A stretch of DNA of 64,000 nucleotides from contig NZ_JAQTUH010000007.1 in assembly GCF_028710345.1 (NCBI RefSeq), positions 1 through 64,000 of the forward strand, written 5' to 3'. Both the position numbers and the translations under genes were made by a program. This document shows positions 16,923 to 26,668 of the stretch, piece after piece. The notes beneath the pieces are model-generated. The model saw only the letters and a list, made by a program, of their open reading frames with translations, did not search any database and was not told the DNA's origin. This DNA is from Sulfuricurvum sp. (GTDB lineage Bacteria > Campylobacterota > Campylobacteria > Campylobacterales > Sulfurimonadaceae). How positions within the stretch are numbered: the first letter of the stretch is position 1; every line of letters starts with the position of its first letter.

Positions 16923-18423
16923 AAAAATTTCTTTTTCACAATTCGATCATTATGAAACGACAGCAAAAGCAAAAGCGAATGCAATAGAATCGGAAGCACA
17001 TATTCTTTTATCCAGAGCGGTTGAGAGATCCGAGTCTATCGAAAAAGAGGCGGTACGTAAATACGAAGAGGCATATAATCGTGCAAAATCGGATTTGAGT
17101 GCTCAAGAATCGGCGTTGCACCAAATGAAAAGTGATTTTGAATCTTTTCGAACCAGTGAGACGGCATCGATCGATCATGCACGTAATACCCTCGAAAACG
17201 GAAAACTCAATCTCAGCCGTAATGAACAAGCATTAGAGAAATTAAAAGAAGAGTACCTTGCTAAAATGGGTCAAATTAGTGGATTGCTGGAAGAGCGCTC
17301 AGGATTATCACTCAATGACGCAAAAGCATTGTTAATGGATGAAGTAAGAGAGCGTTTTCGCAGTGAATTAGGTCGATTAACCCGCGAATTAGAAGATCAG
17401 AGTAAAGAACAATTGAAACGTAAAAGTGATCGTATTTTAGCGATAGCAACATCCCGTTTTGCGGGAGAATTTGCCTCTGAGCGGTTGATTAGTGTAATCC
17501 ATTTGGAGAGTGATGAACTCAAAGGGCGCATTATTGGTAAAGAGGGACGTAATATTAAAGCGATTGAGATGATTACGGGGGTTGATATTATTATCGATGA
17601 GACCCCAAACACGATTATCGTCAGCTCTTTTAATCTTTATCGACGTGCTATTGCGACAAAAACGATTCAATTGTTAGTAGAAGACGGACGTATCCAACCC
17701 TCACGCATCGAAGAGGTGTATCAAAAAGTGAGTGATGAGTTTGAAGAGGCAATTTTGCGTGAAGGGGAAGAGATAGTCTTTGATCTAGGATTAGGGATGA
17801 TGCATCCTGAACTCTTAAGACTCGTCGGACGTTTGCGTTATCGCGCCAGTTATGGACAAAATGCACTGGCACACACTCTTGAAGTTGCTCATTTAGCAGG
17901 GTTGATGGCAGCTGAGATGGGGGGAGATATCCGCCTAGCTAAGCGTGCCGGATTGTTGCACGATATCGGTAAGTCACTGACTCAAGAGGGTAATGGAAGT
18001 AATCATGTCGACTTGGGAGCAGAAGTGTGTCGACGATTGGGTGAAGATCCTGTTGTCATCAATGCTATTTTTGCCCATCATGCCCAAGAAGAGATTAAAA
18101 GTATCGAGTGTGCATGTGTCTGCGCTGCAGATGCTCTCTCTGCCGCACGTCCGGGAGCACGACGTGAAGTGTTGGAAAACTTTGTCCGTCGTGTTAGTGA
18201 AATCGAAGAGATTGCAACCCAAAAATATGGGGTAAAACAAGCGTATGCTATCAATGCGGGACGCGAAGTACGTGTAATCGTTAATGCTCAAACTATTAAT
18301 GATGATGAGAGTGCTTTATTGGCACGGGAAATTGCGGATGAGATAGCCCAAAAAGTGCAATTTCCCGGAGAGATTAAAGTTAATGTAATTCGTGAAAGCC
18401 GTAGCGTCGAGTATGCGAGATAA
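16852..18423 (+). CDS. rny: Ribonuclease Y
   Basis: This 523-residue endoribonuclease initiates mRNA decay at the membrane. It has an N-terminal helix (about 8-25), a long coiled coil (about 35-200), a KH domain (IIGKEGRNIKAIEMITGVD near 225), and an HD domain with HTLEVAH and LLHDIGK (about 340-430). The length matches the family. It starts inside the cyclo-ligase gene, 71 bp before its stop, which suggests coupled translation. Confidence 0.95.
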   Translation: MLEELLVSGSFAMVGVVVGFLIARKISFSQFDHYETTAKAKANAIESEAHILLSRAVERSESIEKEAVRKYEEAYNRAKSDLSAQESALHQMKSDFESFRTSETASIDHARNTLENGKLNLSRNEQALEKLKEEYLAKMGQISGLLEERSGLSLNDAKALLMDEVRERFRSELGRLTRELEDQSKEQLKRKSDRILAIATSRFAGEFASERLISVIHLESDELKGRIIGKEGRNIKAIEMITGVDIIIDETPNTIIVSSFNLYRRAIATKTIQLLVEDGRIQPSRIEEVYQKVSDEFEEAILREGEEIVFDLGLGMMHPELLRLVGRLRYRASYGQNALAHTLEVAHLAGLMAAEMGGDIRLAKRAGLLHDIGKSLTQEGNGSNHVDLGAEVCRRLGEDPVVINAIFAHHAQEEIKSIECACVCAADALSAARPGARREVLENFVRRVSEIEEIATQKYGVKQAYAINAGREVRVIVNAQTINDDESALLAREIADEIAQKVQFPGEIKVNVIRESRSVEYAR

Positions 18424-18452
18424 TAATTTTATGCAATTTATTTAAAAATATA

Positions 18453-18484
18453 ATAATGATGTGATATGAAAATGGTATCATTAT
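18453..18484 (+). terminator. Inverted repeat after rny
   Basis: ATAATGAT (18453-18460) pairs with ATCATTAT (18477-18484) over a 16-base loop in the 104-bp gap between rny and the CZB gene. The stem is AT-rich and weak, so it could be a terminator or an operator. Confidence 0.25.
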
Positions 18485-18527
18485 AGACTAATCAAGAATA
18501 ATCTTAAAGCATGAAGAGAGAAATAGT

Positions 18528-18986
18528 ATGAACAAAGAAGAGACTTTAGTCCATTTGCGTAATGCAAAAAAAGCCCACATAACATGGGTACAGCGTGCGC
18601 ATGCCCTTATTGAAGGTTTACCGATTGAGAAAGAGCAAGTCCCAGTAGGGTGTACAGAATGTAAATTTGGTTTGTGGTTTTATGGTGAAGGTCAGGCTCT
18701 TGGGATGATACCAAATATGGATTGTCTTAAAGAGATTGAAAAATTGCATTACGAATTGCACGATATTTACATGAAAATTTTTAAAATCTATTTTAGCGAT
18801 GATGACCGTTCGCTTTTTTCAAAATTGTTTGGTACTCGTAAAAAAATAAGTGCAGTTAATCAAGAGGTTGCAGAAGAATATTATCATCAACTCAAAGCGG
18901 TATCGGAAAGACTTGTTGAAGGGATTGATAGACTCGAGAGACGCTTATTTGCCCTCCAAGAGAATACCTTTGTAAAACTTGCTTAA
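18528..18986 (+). CDS. Stand-alone CZB (chemoreceptor zinc-binding) protein
   Basis: This 152-residue soluble protein consists of a CZB domain (about 8-95) and a helical tail. Candidate zinc ligands are H25 or H17, C45 in CKFGLWF, H74 and H78 (LHYELH). CZB domains bind zinc and respond to zinc or hypochlorite, usually inside chemoreceptors or cyclases. Here it is an independent protein, so it may act in trans. The MCP at 22 kb carries its own CZB domain. Confidence 0.8.
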   Translation: MNKEETLVHLRNAKKAHITWVQRAHALIEGLPIEKEQVPVGCTECKFGLWFYGEGQALGMIPNMDCLKEIEKLHYELHDIYMKIFKIYFSDDDRSLFSKLFGTRKKISAVNQEVAEEYYHQLKAVSERLVEGIDRLERRLFALQENTFVKLA

Positions 18987-19861
18987 TGTTCCATCTCTGA
19001 ATCATCGTAGGGGTCGAGATGGATCAGAGGATGAACCGTGCTCTCAGGAAAACAGTTTTTGAAAGCCAGTTCAATCTTATCTCCGACTTGATGAGCATCG
19101 AACAACGATGTGCTGATACTAAAAACGGCATGAACGCTGATATAAATATGGGAACCCGAATGACGGGTCAGGAGATCATGATACGAGGTAAGACCGCTCT
19201 CATCTTCTAAAATTGCTGTTATTTTTGCAACATCTTCGGGTGGAAGTGCTGCATCAAGGAGCATCATAATACCGTCTTTGATTAGAGGAAAAGCCGAATA
19301 GATCATGTAGGCACTAATCCCTATTCCGAGGATAGGGTCAATAATTGTGTAATCGGTTAATGTAATCAAGACTAAAGAGACTAAAACGGCACCATTACTC
19401 AAAAGATCGGTTTTGTAATGGAGTGCATCCGCTTTTATAACCATGTTTCCTGTTTTTTTCGCAACAACAGATAAAAAAGTTACTAATCCTGCTGTGATAA
19501 TGATCGAACCTACCATCACCCAAATAGAGATATCCAAATGTTGTATCGGCTCATGTTGTACCATTTTTGAGATGGCTTCATAGAGGATAAAGAGGGCAGA
19601 AAGTGAGATGATCGTCCCCTCGATAACCGCTGCTAGCGGTTCGAGCTTACGGCGACCAAAGTTAAATTGCTCATCAGGTGCTTTGTCTGAATTATGAAGA
19701 GCAAAATAGTTAAATGCCGAGACAACCATATCGAGTAATGAATCGACAGCAGAGGCGAGTACGGCGACAGAACCGCTGATAATACCAACGGTTAGTTTGA
19801 AGGCAACGAGGATGAGTGCCACGGAGCTGGAGATGAGGGTTGCTTGTTTTTCAATACGCAT
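18983..19861 (-). CDS. Cation diffusion facilitator (CDF) transporter
   Basis: This 292-residue protein has six hydrophobic segments and a cytoplasmic C-terminal domain (about 205-292). Family marks are SAVDSLLDMVVS in the second helix, NFGRRKLEPLAA, and KADALHYKTD in the fifth helix. The D and HxxxD-like sites suggest export of Fe2+, Zn2+ or similar metals in exchange for protons, as in FieF. It is convergent with the CZB gene and their ends overlap by 4 bp. Confidence 0.88.
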   Translation of the reverse strand: MRIEKQATLISSSVALILVAFKLTVGIISGSVAVLASAVDSLLDMVVSAFNYFALHNSDKAPDEQFNFGRRKLEPLAAVIEGTIISLSALFILYEAISKMVQHEPIQHLDISIWVMVGSIIITAGLVTFLSVVAKKTGNMVIKADALHYKTDLLSNGAVLVSLVLITLTDYTIIDPILGIGISAYMIYSAFPLIKDGIMMLLDAALPPEDVAKITAILEDESGLTSYHDLLTRHSGSHIYISVHAVFSISTSLFDAHQVGDKIELAFKNCFPESTVHPLIHLDPYDDSEMEH

Positions 19862-19919
19862 GAGGGGATTTTAGCGAAGAATTGTTAAAATTATGGTTTT
19901 AACAGTGAGGATAAAAGCC

Positions 19920-20813
19920 GTGAACTTAGTGGAGATTCGCCAAGAGCGTCAAAAATGGATGACGTGGAAAAATATTGCCCCTTTACGCGAAGCGTTGGGA
20001 AATCTTCCTGATGTTGTTACGGAAGCAACTACAGGTGATTGTGTCACTATTTCAAGCAATGAAAATGTCGATATTGTTGAGTTAGAAAAAATAGCTCGAC
20101 TCATGATGCCATGGAGAAAAGGGCCGTTTGACCTCTTCGGGTTGTGTATCGATACCGAGTGGCGCAGTGATTTAAAATACAACTTTCTCCGTCCCTATTT
20201 TAATTTAATGGGTAAAAAAGTAGCTGACATCGGATGCAATAACGGCTATTATATGTTCCGTTTTCTCGAAGATACTCCTGCTAAAGTGGTTGGGTTTGAC
20301 CCTTCGGCACTTTTTAAATCGCAGTTTGATTTTATCAACCATTTTGTCAAAAGCGAAATAGTGTATGAGTTGTTAGGTGTAGAACATCTCCCGTTTTATG
20401 AAGAGAAATTTGATACTATTTTTTGCCTTGGGGTGTTGTATCATCGAAGCGACCCTGTAGGTATGCTCAAAGATTTAGCCAAAGGTTTGGCAGAGGGGGG
20501 TGAGATTTATCTCGATACCTTTATTATTGAGGGAGATGAACCTTATGCCCTCTGTCCAAGCGAGAGTTATTCGAAAATTACCAATGTCTATTTTGTCCCG
20601 ACCCTTAAAGCGTTGGAAAATTGGTGCTTACGTGCGGGGTTTAAATCGTTTGAGGTATTGGGAACGGTGGTAACGACATCAGACGAACAACGGAAAACCG
20701 ATTGGATTGAATCGCAAAGTCTTGAAGATTTTCTCGATCCTGCCGATAATAGCAAAACAGTAGAAGGGTATCCCGCACCGGTGCGAGGATACGTACGACT
20801 TAAAAAGGGGTAA
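19920..20813 (+). CDS. cmoB: tRNA U34 carboxymethyltransferase CmoB
   Basis: This enzyme uses carboxy-SAM to convert 5-hydroxyuridine to 5-oxyacetyl-uridine at tRNA position 34. It is 298 residues from GTG 19920, which has GAGG upstream; ATG 19893 in the same frame adds 9 residues. Visible are the SAM fold [23 protein letters not shown], and [14 protein letters not shown] near the C-terminus, all typical of CmoB. The thioesterase-like gene follows after 2 bp. Confidence 0.9.
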   Translation: MNLVEIRQERQKWMTWKNIAPLREALGNLPDVVTEATTGDCVTISSNENVDIVELEKIARLMMPWRKGPFDLFGLCIDTEWRSDLKYNFLRPYFNLMGKKVADIGCNNGYYMFRFLEDTPAKVVGFDPSALFKSQFDFINHFVKSEIVYELLGVEHLPFYEEKFDTIFCLGVLYHRSDPVGMLKDLAKGLAEGGEIYLDTFIIEGDEPYALCPSESYSKITNVYFVPTLKALENWCLRAGFKSFEVLGTVVTTSDEQRKTDWIESQSLEDFLDPADNSKTVEGYPAPVRGYVRLKKG

Positions 20814-20815
20814 TT

Positions 20816-21283
20816 TTGGCAAAAGAGCGTAACGAGGAAGAAGATGTTTTGCAAGTGGTATCCAACCAGCAAGATTCTCTAAACACCCATGAAAAAATTA
20901 GTAATACATTCAGCGGTGAAGTAATTGCTTTGAGGGCAGGGTATGCAAAAGTACTTTTAGAGACGATTGAGGTGATGCGTGCAGATGATGTTGGATTGGT
21001 TCACGGGGGGTTTATTTTTAGTGCTGCCGATTTTGCAGCGATGGCTGCCGTGAATGCACCTAATGTCGTTTTAGCTTCGTGCAATTGCCTTTTTCTCTCA
21101 CCCGTACGAGTAGGAGATCATGTTACCTTTGAAGCAGAAGAGCATCAAAAAGAGGGGCGTAAACGTACCGTTAGTGTTAAAGGGTATGTTCACGAAATTA
21201 AAGTTTTTGAAGGGGATTTTAAAACTGTTATCACCGAGCGCCATGTTTTGCGTCTCGATTTGCTTAAAAATATCGAAGAGTAA
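20816..21283 (+). CDS. Hotdog-fold thioesterase-like protein
   Basis: This 155-residue protein has a hotdog domain (about 30-150), with LVHGGFIFSAADFAAMAAVN as the central helix and LSPVRVGDHVTFEAEE as the following strand pair. Such proteins hydrolyse acyl-CoA or act as acyl-sensing regulators. The start is TTG 20816, supported by AAAAAGGGG 5 bases upstream and the 2-bp spacing to cmoB. The substrate is unknown. Confidence 0.75.
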   Translation: MAKERNEEEDVLQVVSNQQDSLNTHEKISNTFSGEVIALRAGYAKVLLETIEVMRADDVGLVHGGFIFSAADFAAMAAVNAPNVVLASCNCLFLSPVRVGDHVTFEAEEHQKEGRKRTVSVKGYVHEIKVFEGDFKTVITERHVLRLDLLKNIEE

Positions 21284-21287
21284 GGGG

Positions 21288-21881
21288 TTAGAACATTCGT
21301 AGCCAGTAATCGGCGTTTCGTTGTTCCCTAGAGAGAGTGGTACTCTCTCCATGCCCCGGATAGAGGGTTCTTTCATAGGGTATTTTTTTCATTTTTTCCA
21401 AACTTTTTTTCATATCCTCCGCGTTAGAGTAGGGGAAATCATACCGTCCGATAGAGTTTTGAAATAAAAAATCTCCGCTAAACATCACATCGTCTATCTC
21501 AATCATCGAACATCCCGGACAATGTCCTGGAAAATGGTGAAATTTGACACTAATACCTCCGATATCAAGTGTTTGATCCCCCTCGACTTCAACATCAGGA
21601 GTTGAGGGGGGCAATCCCGGCATAAAACTACTGGAGGTGAGAAGAGGAACGTCTCCTTTAGGGGTATAGAGAGGTATTTTAAGTGTTTCTTTGAGCTCTT
21701 TATTACTCCATACATGATCGAAATGACCATGGGTATTAAGAATAGCGATTGGGTTCGTGACGTTTGCCATTACCCACGGTGTTGCTCCGACACCCGGATC
21801 GATGATAATCTCTTTGCCATCGATTTTGACAATATAACAGTTGGTTTGATACTCGCCCATCGGTTGTTTTAAAATTTCCAT
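21288..21881 (-). CDS. Metallo-beta-lactamase-fold hydrolase (glyoxalase II-like)
   Basis: This 197-residue protein carries the MBL metal motif THGHFDH near residue 50, then HHFPGHCPGC, SGDFLF and YPGHGEST, the order of metal ligands in glyoxalase II-like enzymes. It is shorter than GloB and resembles the YcbL group, which hydrolyses small thioesters. It converges on the thioesterase-like gene with a 4-bp gap. Confidence 0.85.
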   Translation of the reverse strand: MEILKQPMGEYQTNCYIVKIDGKEIIIDPGVGATPWVMANVTNPIAILNTHGHFDHVWSNKELKETLKIPLYTPKGDVPLLTSSSFMPGLPPSTPDVEVEGDQTLDIGGISVKFHHFPGHCPGCSMIEIDDVMFSGDFLFQNSIGRYDFPYSNAEDMKKSLEKMKKIPYERTLYPGHGESTTLSREQRNADYWLRMF

Positions 21882-22024
21882 ACAGTGCTCTTTTTATGAG
21901 AATTGTAGCATAGGTTAGCATATCGGGTAAATTTAAGAATTTAAGAATTTTATTTATACTAGAATACAATATAGGTATTGAACGTGAAAATATATAGTTT
22001 AACCGCTAAATTAAGGAAGAATTT

Positions 22025-23845
22025 ATGAATATTAAAAATCAATTGCGTATGGTTAATTTTGCTATTCTGATTATCTTGGTGTTAAGTAATGTTATCACTT
22101 ACATAACGGTAGAAAAAATTAAGATAGGTGGTGAAAGCTATAATGAGATTATTGCAGACAAGGATCTTATTGCTGATGTTATGCCTCCGCCCCTTTATCT
22201 TGTGGAAGCTCGTTTAGTAGTACGGGATTTGATACGTCCAAAAAATGCTCCGAAGATGGATCAGATTATAGATCAATTGGCGAAAATTGAACAAGACTAT
22301 AAAGATCGTCATGCGTATTGGGAGAGTAATAAGTATGTCAATGATGAACTAAAAAAAGAGCTTACTGGAGAGAGTTATAAACAGGCTTTGGAATATTTTA
22401 ATATTTTAGATAATCGATTGATACCGCTTGTTAAAGCTGGAAATTATGAAGAAGCTGAAGATGTTCAAAGCAAAGTTTTACGCTCCTATTTTAATGCTCA
22501 TGAAGAGGCTATTAATCAATTTGTAGTCAAACTCAATGAAGAGGTCAAAAATGACGAATCAGATGGGGAAAAGATTGAAAAATCAGGTAAAGCGACACAA
22601 ATTATTATCGCAATTTTGAGTTTTTTTATTATCAATATTGGATTGTTATGGCTTAGTAATAGAATATTACGTCGATTGGGTGAGATTGATGTAGTGGTAC
22701 GTGAAATGGCATCAAGTGAAGCTAATTTGTCAAAACGGGTTATACTCAAAGGTGAAGATGAAATTTCGGATGTTGCTAACAATTTTAACCGGTTGCTTGA
22801 TAACGTAGAAGAGGTTGCTAAAAAAGCGGAAGAACATGCACTATCGGCTCAAAATGCACAAAAGTCGGCAAGTGAAAGTTTGGATCAGTCGAGTCTTATG
22901 ATTGCACTTGCCGATCAGATGACGCATGGTGCATTAAGTGGGTCGAAAGATTTGCAGTCTCATATGACTCAGACGATAGATAGCGTTACAACTATTACGG
23001 GTTTAAATGATAAAACTACTTCGGTGATGGAGTTGGTACAAGAGAGTACGGGTGCAATCATGGATTCTATCACCCATGTTGTGGTAATGATTAATGAGAT
23101 GCGTACTAATACTGAAAGTTTAAGTCGAAGTATTGACGAAATCGGTCAAGTTATTGCTTTGATTAAAGATATTTCCGATCAAACCAATCTTTTGGCATTG
23201 AACGCCGCTATTGAAGCCGCACGTGCAGGAGAACATGGACGAGGATTTGCTGTTGTTGCCGATGAGGTGCGTAAACTTGCAGAACGGACGCAAAAAGCGA
23301 CACAAGAAGTTGAGATGACCATCAATGTTCTTAAACAAAATGCTGCAACTATGATTGAGAGCAGTGAGACGACAGAAGAACAAGCGACACAGTCAAGTCA
23401 AAAACTCGATGAGTTTAAATACTCTTTGGACGATTTAATCACGAATACGTCGGTGATTAAAGGGCATAATGAAGCGATTGCTTTTGAAATATTCGGTATT
23501 TTGGCAAAACTTGATCACCTTGTGTTTAAATTCAACGGATACAGCTCGATTTTCAAATGTGAATTGCAAGGAACATTTGCCAATCATCATGATTGTCGTT
23601 TGGGCAAATGGTATGAACACGGTGATGGTAAAAAAGCGTTTGGACATACACAATCATATATTCGCCTTGAAGCTCCGCATAAAGCGGTTCACGATAACGT
23701 CCATAGAGCATTGGAGTGTATTGCACAACATAATTGTGTTGAGCGTAAGCAAGAGATTATAGGGGCATTCGCTGAAGTAGAACGTAACAGTGCAATATTA
23801 TTTGAGATATTGAACCAAATGATTGGGGAGAGAATACATCATTAA
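22025..23845 (+). CDS. Methyl-accepting chemotaxis protein with C-terminal CZB domain
   Basis: This 606-residue receptor has a first helix (about 9-30), a periplasmic four-helix-type sensor (about 31-190), a second helix (about 193-213), a HAMP region, and the signalling hairpin with [35 protein letters not shown]-type core near 385-425. A zinc-binding CZB domain (about 490-590) follows, with [18 protein letters not shown] and [12 protein letters not shown] receptors sense zinc or hypochlorite at the cytoplasmic end in addition to the periplasmic ligand. The ATG is preceded by AAGGAAG. Confidence 0.92.
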   Translation: MNIKNQLRMVNFAILIILVLSNVITYITVEKIKIGGESYNEIIADKDLIADVMPPPLYLVEARLVVRDLIRPKNAPKMDQIIDQLAKIEQDYKDRHAYWESNKYVNDELKKELTGESYKQALEYFNILDNRLIPLVKAGNYEEAEDVQSKVLRSYFNAHEEAINQFVVKLNEEVKNDESDGEKIEKSGKATQIIIAILSFFIINIGLLWLSNRILRRLGEIDVVVREMASSEANLSKRVILKGEDEISDVANNFNRLLDNVEEVAKKAEEHALSAQNAQKSASESLDQSSLMIALADQMTHGALSGSKDLQSHMTQTIDSVTTITGLNDKTTSVMELVQESTGAIMDSITHVVVMINEMRTNTESLSRSIDEIGQVIALIKDISDQTNLLALNAAIEAARAGEHGRGFAVVADEVRKLAERTQKATQEVEMTINVLKQNAATMIESSETTEEQATQSSQKLDEFKYSLDDLITNTSVIKGHNEAIAFEIFGILAKLDHLVFKFNGYSSIFKCELQGTFANHHDCRLGKWYEHGDGKKAFGHTQSYIRLEAPHKAVHDNVHRALECIAQHNCVERKQEIIGAFAEVERNSAILFEILNQMIGERIHH

Positions 23846-23865
23846 GGGAGTGTATAATTCTGATT

Positions 23866-24678
23866 ATGGAACTTTATGCAACCCTAGAACAACTCATAAC
23901 TGTGGATAATCCGTTCGAAAAACTGTCGGCGTTTAAACCATTTTATCTGCGATATCTTGATAATGGATTTACAGTGGATTATTCATCTGAGCCAAAAATA
24001 TTCGAATATCCTTCGTACAGTCGATTTTGTACTATCGTTGATCCCAAAACAGTCCCGAAACGTAATAAACTCGACACTCCTGAAGGTCAAATTTTGCTTC
24101 TTCATGCGGTGGCTCATATCGAATACAGCGCTATCGATTTAGCACTCGATGCGGCGTATCGATTTCGTGATGTTGGAGAAGAATTTACTCGTGATTGGCT
24201 CAAAGTGGCCGAAGATGAGGTGCGCCATTTCGAGATGATTGAGGCATTATTAAAAGAGTTAGGGAGCTTTTATGGAGCATGTCCCGTACATGATGCCCTT
24301 TTTGAAGCGTCGATGCGGACGTTAACGTTATTGGAACGTATGGCAGTTGTTCCTCGTTATCTTGAAGCAAACGGTTTGGATGCTACACCGTTGATTTTAG
24401 CCAAATTGATTCCGTTGAAGAAAAATACGATGGTTGAAAAAATCATTTCTGCATTAGAGGTGATTTTAGACGAAGAGATTGATCATGTGCAACGTGGGGA
24501 TCGATGGTTTAAAATAGCATGTGAACGTCAACGATGTGATAGTGATATCTATTTTGAAATCGTTGAGAGGTATTATCCACGAAGTTTTCCCCGTCGGGTC
24601 GGAATCAACTGTAAGGCTCGAAAATTAGCCGGATTTAGTAGTGAAGATTTGAAACAAATTTCATTAGTGGATTGTTAA
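23866..24678 (+). CDS. DUF455 ferritin-like protein
   Basis: This 270-residue protein has the four-helix ferritin-like pattern of DUF455, with likely di-metal ligands in HAVAHIEYSAIDLALD, AEDEVRHFEMIEALL and LDEEIDHVQRGDRWF. Relatives are called MiaE-like oxygenases, but the substrate is not known. It follows the MCP by 20 bp and may be read from the same transcript. Confidence 0.82.
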   Translation: MELYATLEQLITVDNPFEKLSAFKPFYLRYLDNGFTVDYSSEPKIFEYPSYSRFCTIVDPKTVPKRNKLDTPEGQILLLHAVAHIEYSAIDLALDAAYRFRDVGEEFTRDWLKVAEDEVRHFEMIEALLKELGSFYGACPVHDALFEASMRTLTLLERMAVVPRYLEANGLDATPLILAKLIPLKKNTMVEKIISALEVILDEEIDHVQRGDRWFKIACERQRCDSDIYFEIVERYYPRSFPRRVGINCKARKLAGFSSEDLKQISLVDC

Positions 24679-24700
24679 CAACTTAATGCAAAAAATTAGT

Positions 24701-24706
24701 TATAAT
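24701..24706 (+). promoter_or_regulatory. Likely -10 box for nadE operon
   Basis: A perfect TATAAT lies 33 bases before the nadE GTG in the only gap (60 bp) ahead of the nadE-DegT-lpxK-argB run. There is no clear -35 box, which is common in Campylobacterota. Confidence 0.5.
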
Positions 24707-24738
24707 ACAAATAGTTAATATTCCAGTAAGGTGTTTGT

Positions 24739-25539
24739 GTGAATAAGTATGAATTAATTAGTCGCTATTTGAGTGGTTTTTTAGATCATGAAGTTCACAA
24801 AACTGGCTTTAAAAAGGTAGTCGTAGGATTGAGCGGTGGGCTCGATTCCGCTGTGGTGGCGGTTTTGGCGCATCAGGTGTTTGGTGATAATTTACTCTGT
24901 GTCAAAATGCCTTCGCACTATTCGTCTCAAAGTTCACTGAATGATGCGGATGCGTTGTGTGAGCGTTTCGGGATTCGTTCTGAGGTGCATACTATCGAGC
25001 CGATGCTCAGAGCGTACCAAAATGAGACGATGTCACCGCTTCGAATCGGGAATCTTTCTGCTCGGTTACGAATGGTTACACTTTTCGATATTTCGGCACG
25101 AGAAAACGCTTTGGTTCTTGGGACGAGTAACAAAAGTGAACTGATGCTCGGGTATGGAACTCTCCATGGTGATTTAGCAAGTGCTTTGAATCCCATCGGC
25201 GATTTGTATAAAACCGAAGTATTTGAGTTAGCCCGTTATCTTGGTGTAAACGATTCAATCATTTCCAAACCTCCATCGGCTGATTTGTGGGAGGGCCAGA
25301 GTGATGAGAACGAAATAGGGTATCCCTATTCAGAACTTGACCGTGTACTCAAGCTCTACGTCGAATCACGTCTCACCAAAGAGGAGCTGATTGCCCAAGG
25401 TGAAAAAAAAGAGTTAGTTGAATTAATTATCGAAAAAATTTATCGAAACCAGTTTAAGCGTCGAATGCCGATTATTGCTAAATTGACATCACGCACATTG
25501 AATCATGATTTTAATTATCCAAGAGATATAACCTTATAA
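24739..25539 (+). CDS. nadE: NAD+ synthase
   Basis: This 266-residue ATP-pyrophosphatase-type synthase amidates nicotinic acid adenine dinucleotide. The P-loop is GLSGGLDSAVVA near residue 30. GTSNKSE, YGTLHGDLA and KPPSADLWEGQSDE mark the nucleotide and substrate sites. There is no N-terminal glutaminase domain, so ammonia is used directly. The start is GTG 24739 with AAGG upstream. It is the first gene of a four-gene run. Confidence 0.92.
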   Translation: MNKYELISRYLSGFLDHEVHKTGFKKVVVGLSGGLDSAVVAVLAHQVFGDNLLCVKMPSHYSSQSSLNDADALCERFGIRSEVHTIEPMLRAYQNETMSPLRIGNLSARLRMVTLFDISARENALVLGTSNKSELMLGYGTLHGDLASALNPIGDLYKTEVFELARYLGVNDSIISKPPSADLWEGQSDENEIGYPYSELDRVLKLYVESRLTKEELIAQGEKKELVELIIEKIYRNQFKRRMPIIAKLTSRTLNHDFNYPRDITL

Positions 25540-25549
25540 GGAGCATTGT

Positions 25550-26668
25550 ATGAGTATCCCATTTTTTAGAGTTGACGTTGGCGGAGATGAGCGCGAAAAA
25601 ATCGATGAGGTGTTTGATGGCGAAGCTCCGAATATTATCGAAGATTTAGAAGCGGCATTTGAGAGTTATATCGGCTCAACGTTTGCCCTTGCGACCTCAC
25701 ATGGTACATCGGCACTTCATTTGGCGATGTTGGCAATCGATTTAAAACGGGGAGATAAAGTACTCTGTTCGATTAACGCTTATCCGAGTGTCCCCGAAGT
25801 GGTACGTCATTTCGATGCGGAACCGATTTTTATCGATATCCATCTCGATTTGTTTAGTATCGATTTGGATAAGCTCGAAGCCTATTTGAGTGAGAATAAA
25901 AGTAAAAAGCTCAAAGCGGTGATTGTTTCGCATATAGCCGGTCAAAGTGTCGATTTGGATCGTCTTTATGCTATTGCCAAAATGTATGAGGTGAAAGTAA
26001 TTGAAGATGCTTCCGATGCGCTCGGTGCTACCTATAAAGGTAAAAAAATCGGTTCTACCGGTGCGGATATTACCTGTTTTGATTTTAGTCCCCATTTGCG
26101 TCCGAATGTTTGCAATGGCGGGATGATGGTGAGTAATGATGAAGACATTATAGAGAGGGCAAAATCACTGCGTCATCATGCAATGCAAGTGGATGATGAT
26201 TCGCTAGGATACGTATATGATGTAACCGACATCGGAAGTCAATATACTATGAGCCCTTTGGATGCGGCAACGATTTTGGTGCAACTCGAAAAACAAGATG
26301 ATATTATTGCGCGTCAACAAGAGATAGCGGCTATTTTTAATGAACGTCTCTCTGATGCACCGCATATCTCTTTGCCGGTGGTAGAGCAAGAGCATGCTTT
26401 TTCGCTCTATATTATTAAAATCGATAAAAACCGTGATTCGTTTGCCCGTGAGTTAAAGGAACGTGGGATTGAAACGGGATTGCATTATATCCCTATTCAT
26501 TTGCTCAGTTATTATAAAGCAAAATATTCGCTTCGTATTAATGATTTTCCGGTTGCGTTACGCAATTATTCTCAAGTCCTTTCTATCCCATGTCATGGTG
26601 CGCTCAGTGATGAGGATGTGGAAGAGATTTGTGATGCAATTTTGGATGTGGCATCGACACGCGTTTGA
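25550..26668 (+). CDS. DegT/DnrJ/EryC1 aminotransferase-fold protein lacking the PLP lysine
   Basis: This 372-residue protein aligns by eye along its length with sugar aminotransferases of the DegT family: SHGTSALHLAM (about 49-60), the PLP Asp in EDASDALGA (about 152-160), and GIETGLHYIPIHL near the C-terminus. The usual catalytic segment SFHxxKNxTTGEGG is replaced by FSPHLRPNVCNGG (179-191), and Leu183 falls where the Schiff-base lysine should be. It may therefore not be a transaminase. His-containing variants such as ColD act as dehydratases, but here the histidine is one place off. It lies between nadE and lpxK, which suggests envelope sugar chemistry. Confidence 0.8.
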   Translation: MSIPFFRVDVGGDEREKIDEVFDGEAPNIIEDLEAAFESYIGSTFALATSHGTSALHLAMLAIDLKRGDKVLCSINAYPSVPEVVRHFDAEPIFIDIHLDLFSIDLDKLEAYLSENKSKKLKAVIVSHIAGQSVDLDRLYAIAKMYEVKVIEDASDALGATYKGKKIGSTGADITCFDFSPHLRPNVCNGGMMVSNDEDIIERAKSLRHHAMQVDDDSLGYVYDVTDIGSQYTMSPLDAATILVQLEKQDDIIARQQEIAAIFNERLSDAPHISLPVVEQEHAFSLYIIKIDKNRDSFARELKERGIETGLHYIPIHLLSYYKAKYSLRINDFPVALRNYSQVLSIPCHGALSDEDVEEICDAILDVASTRV

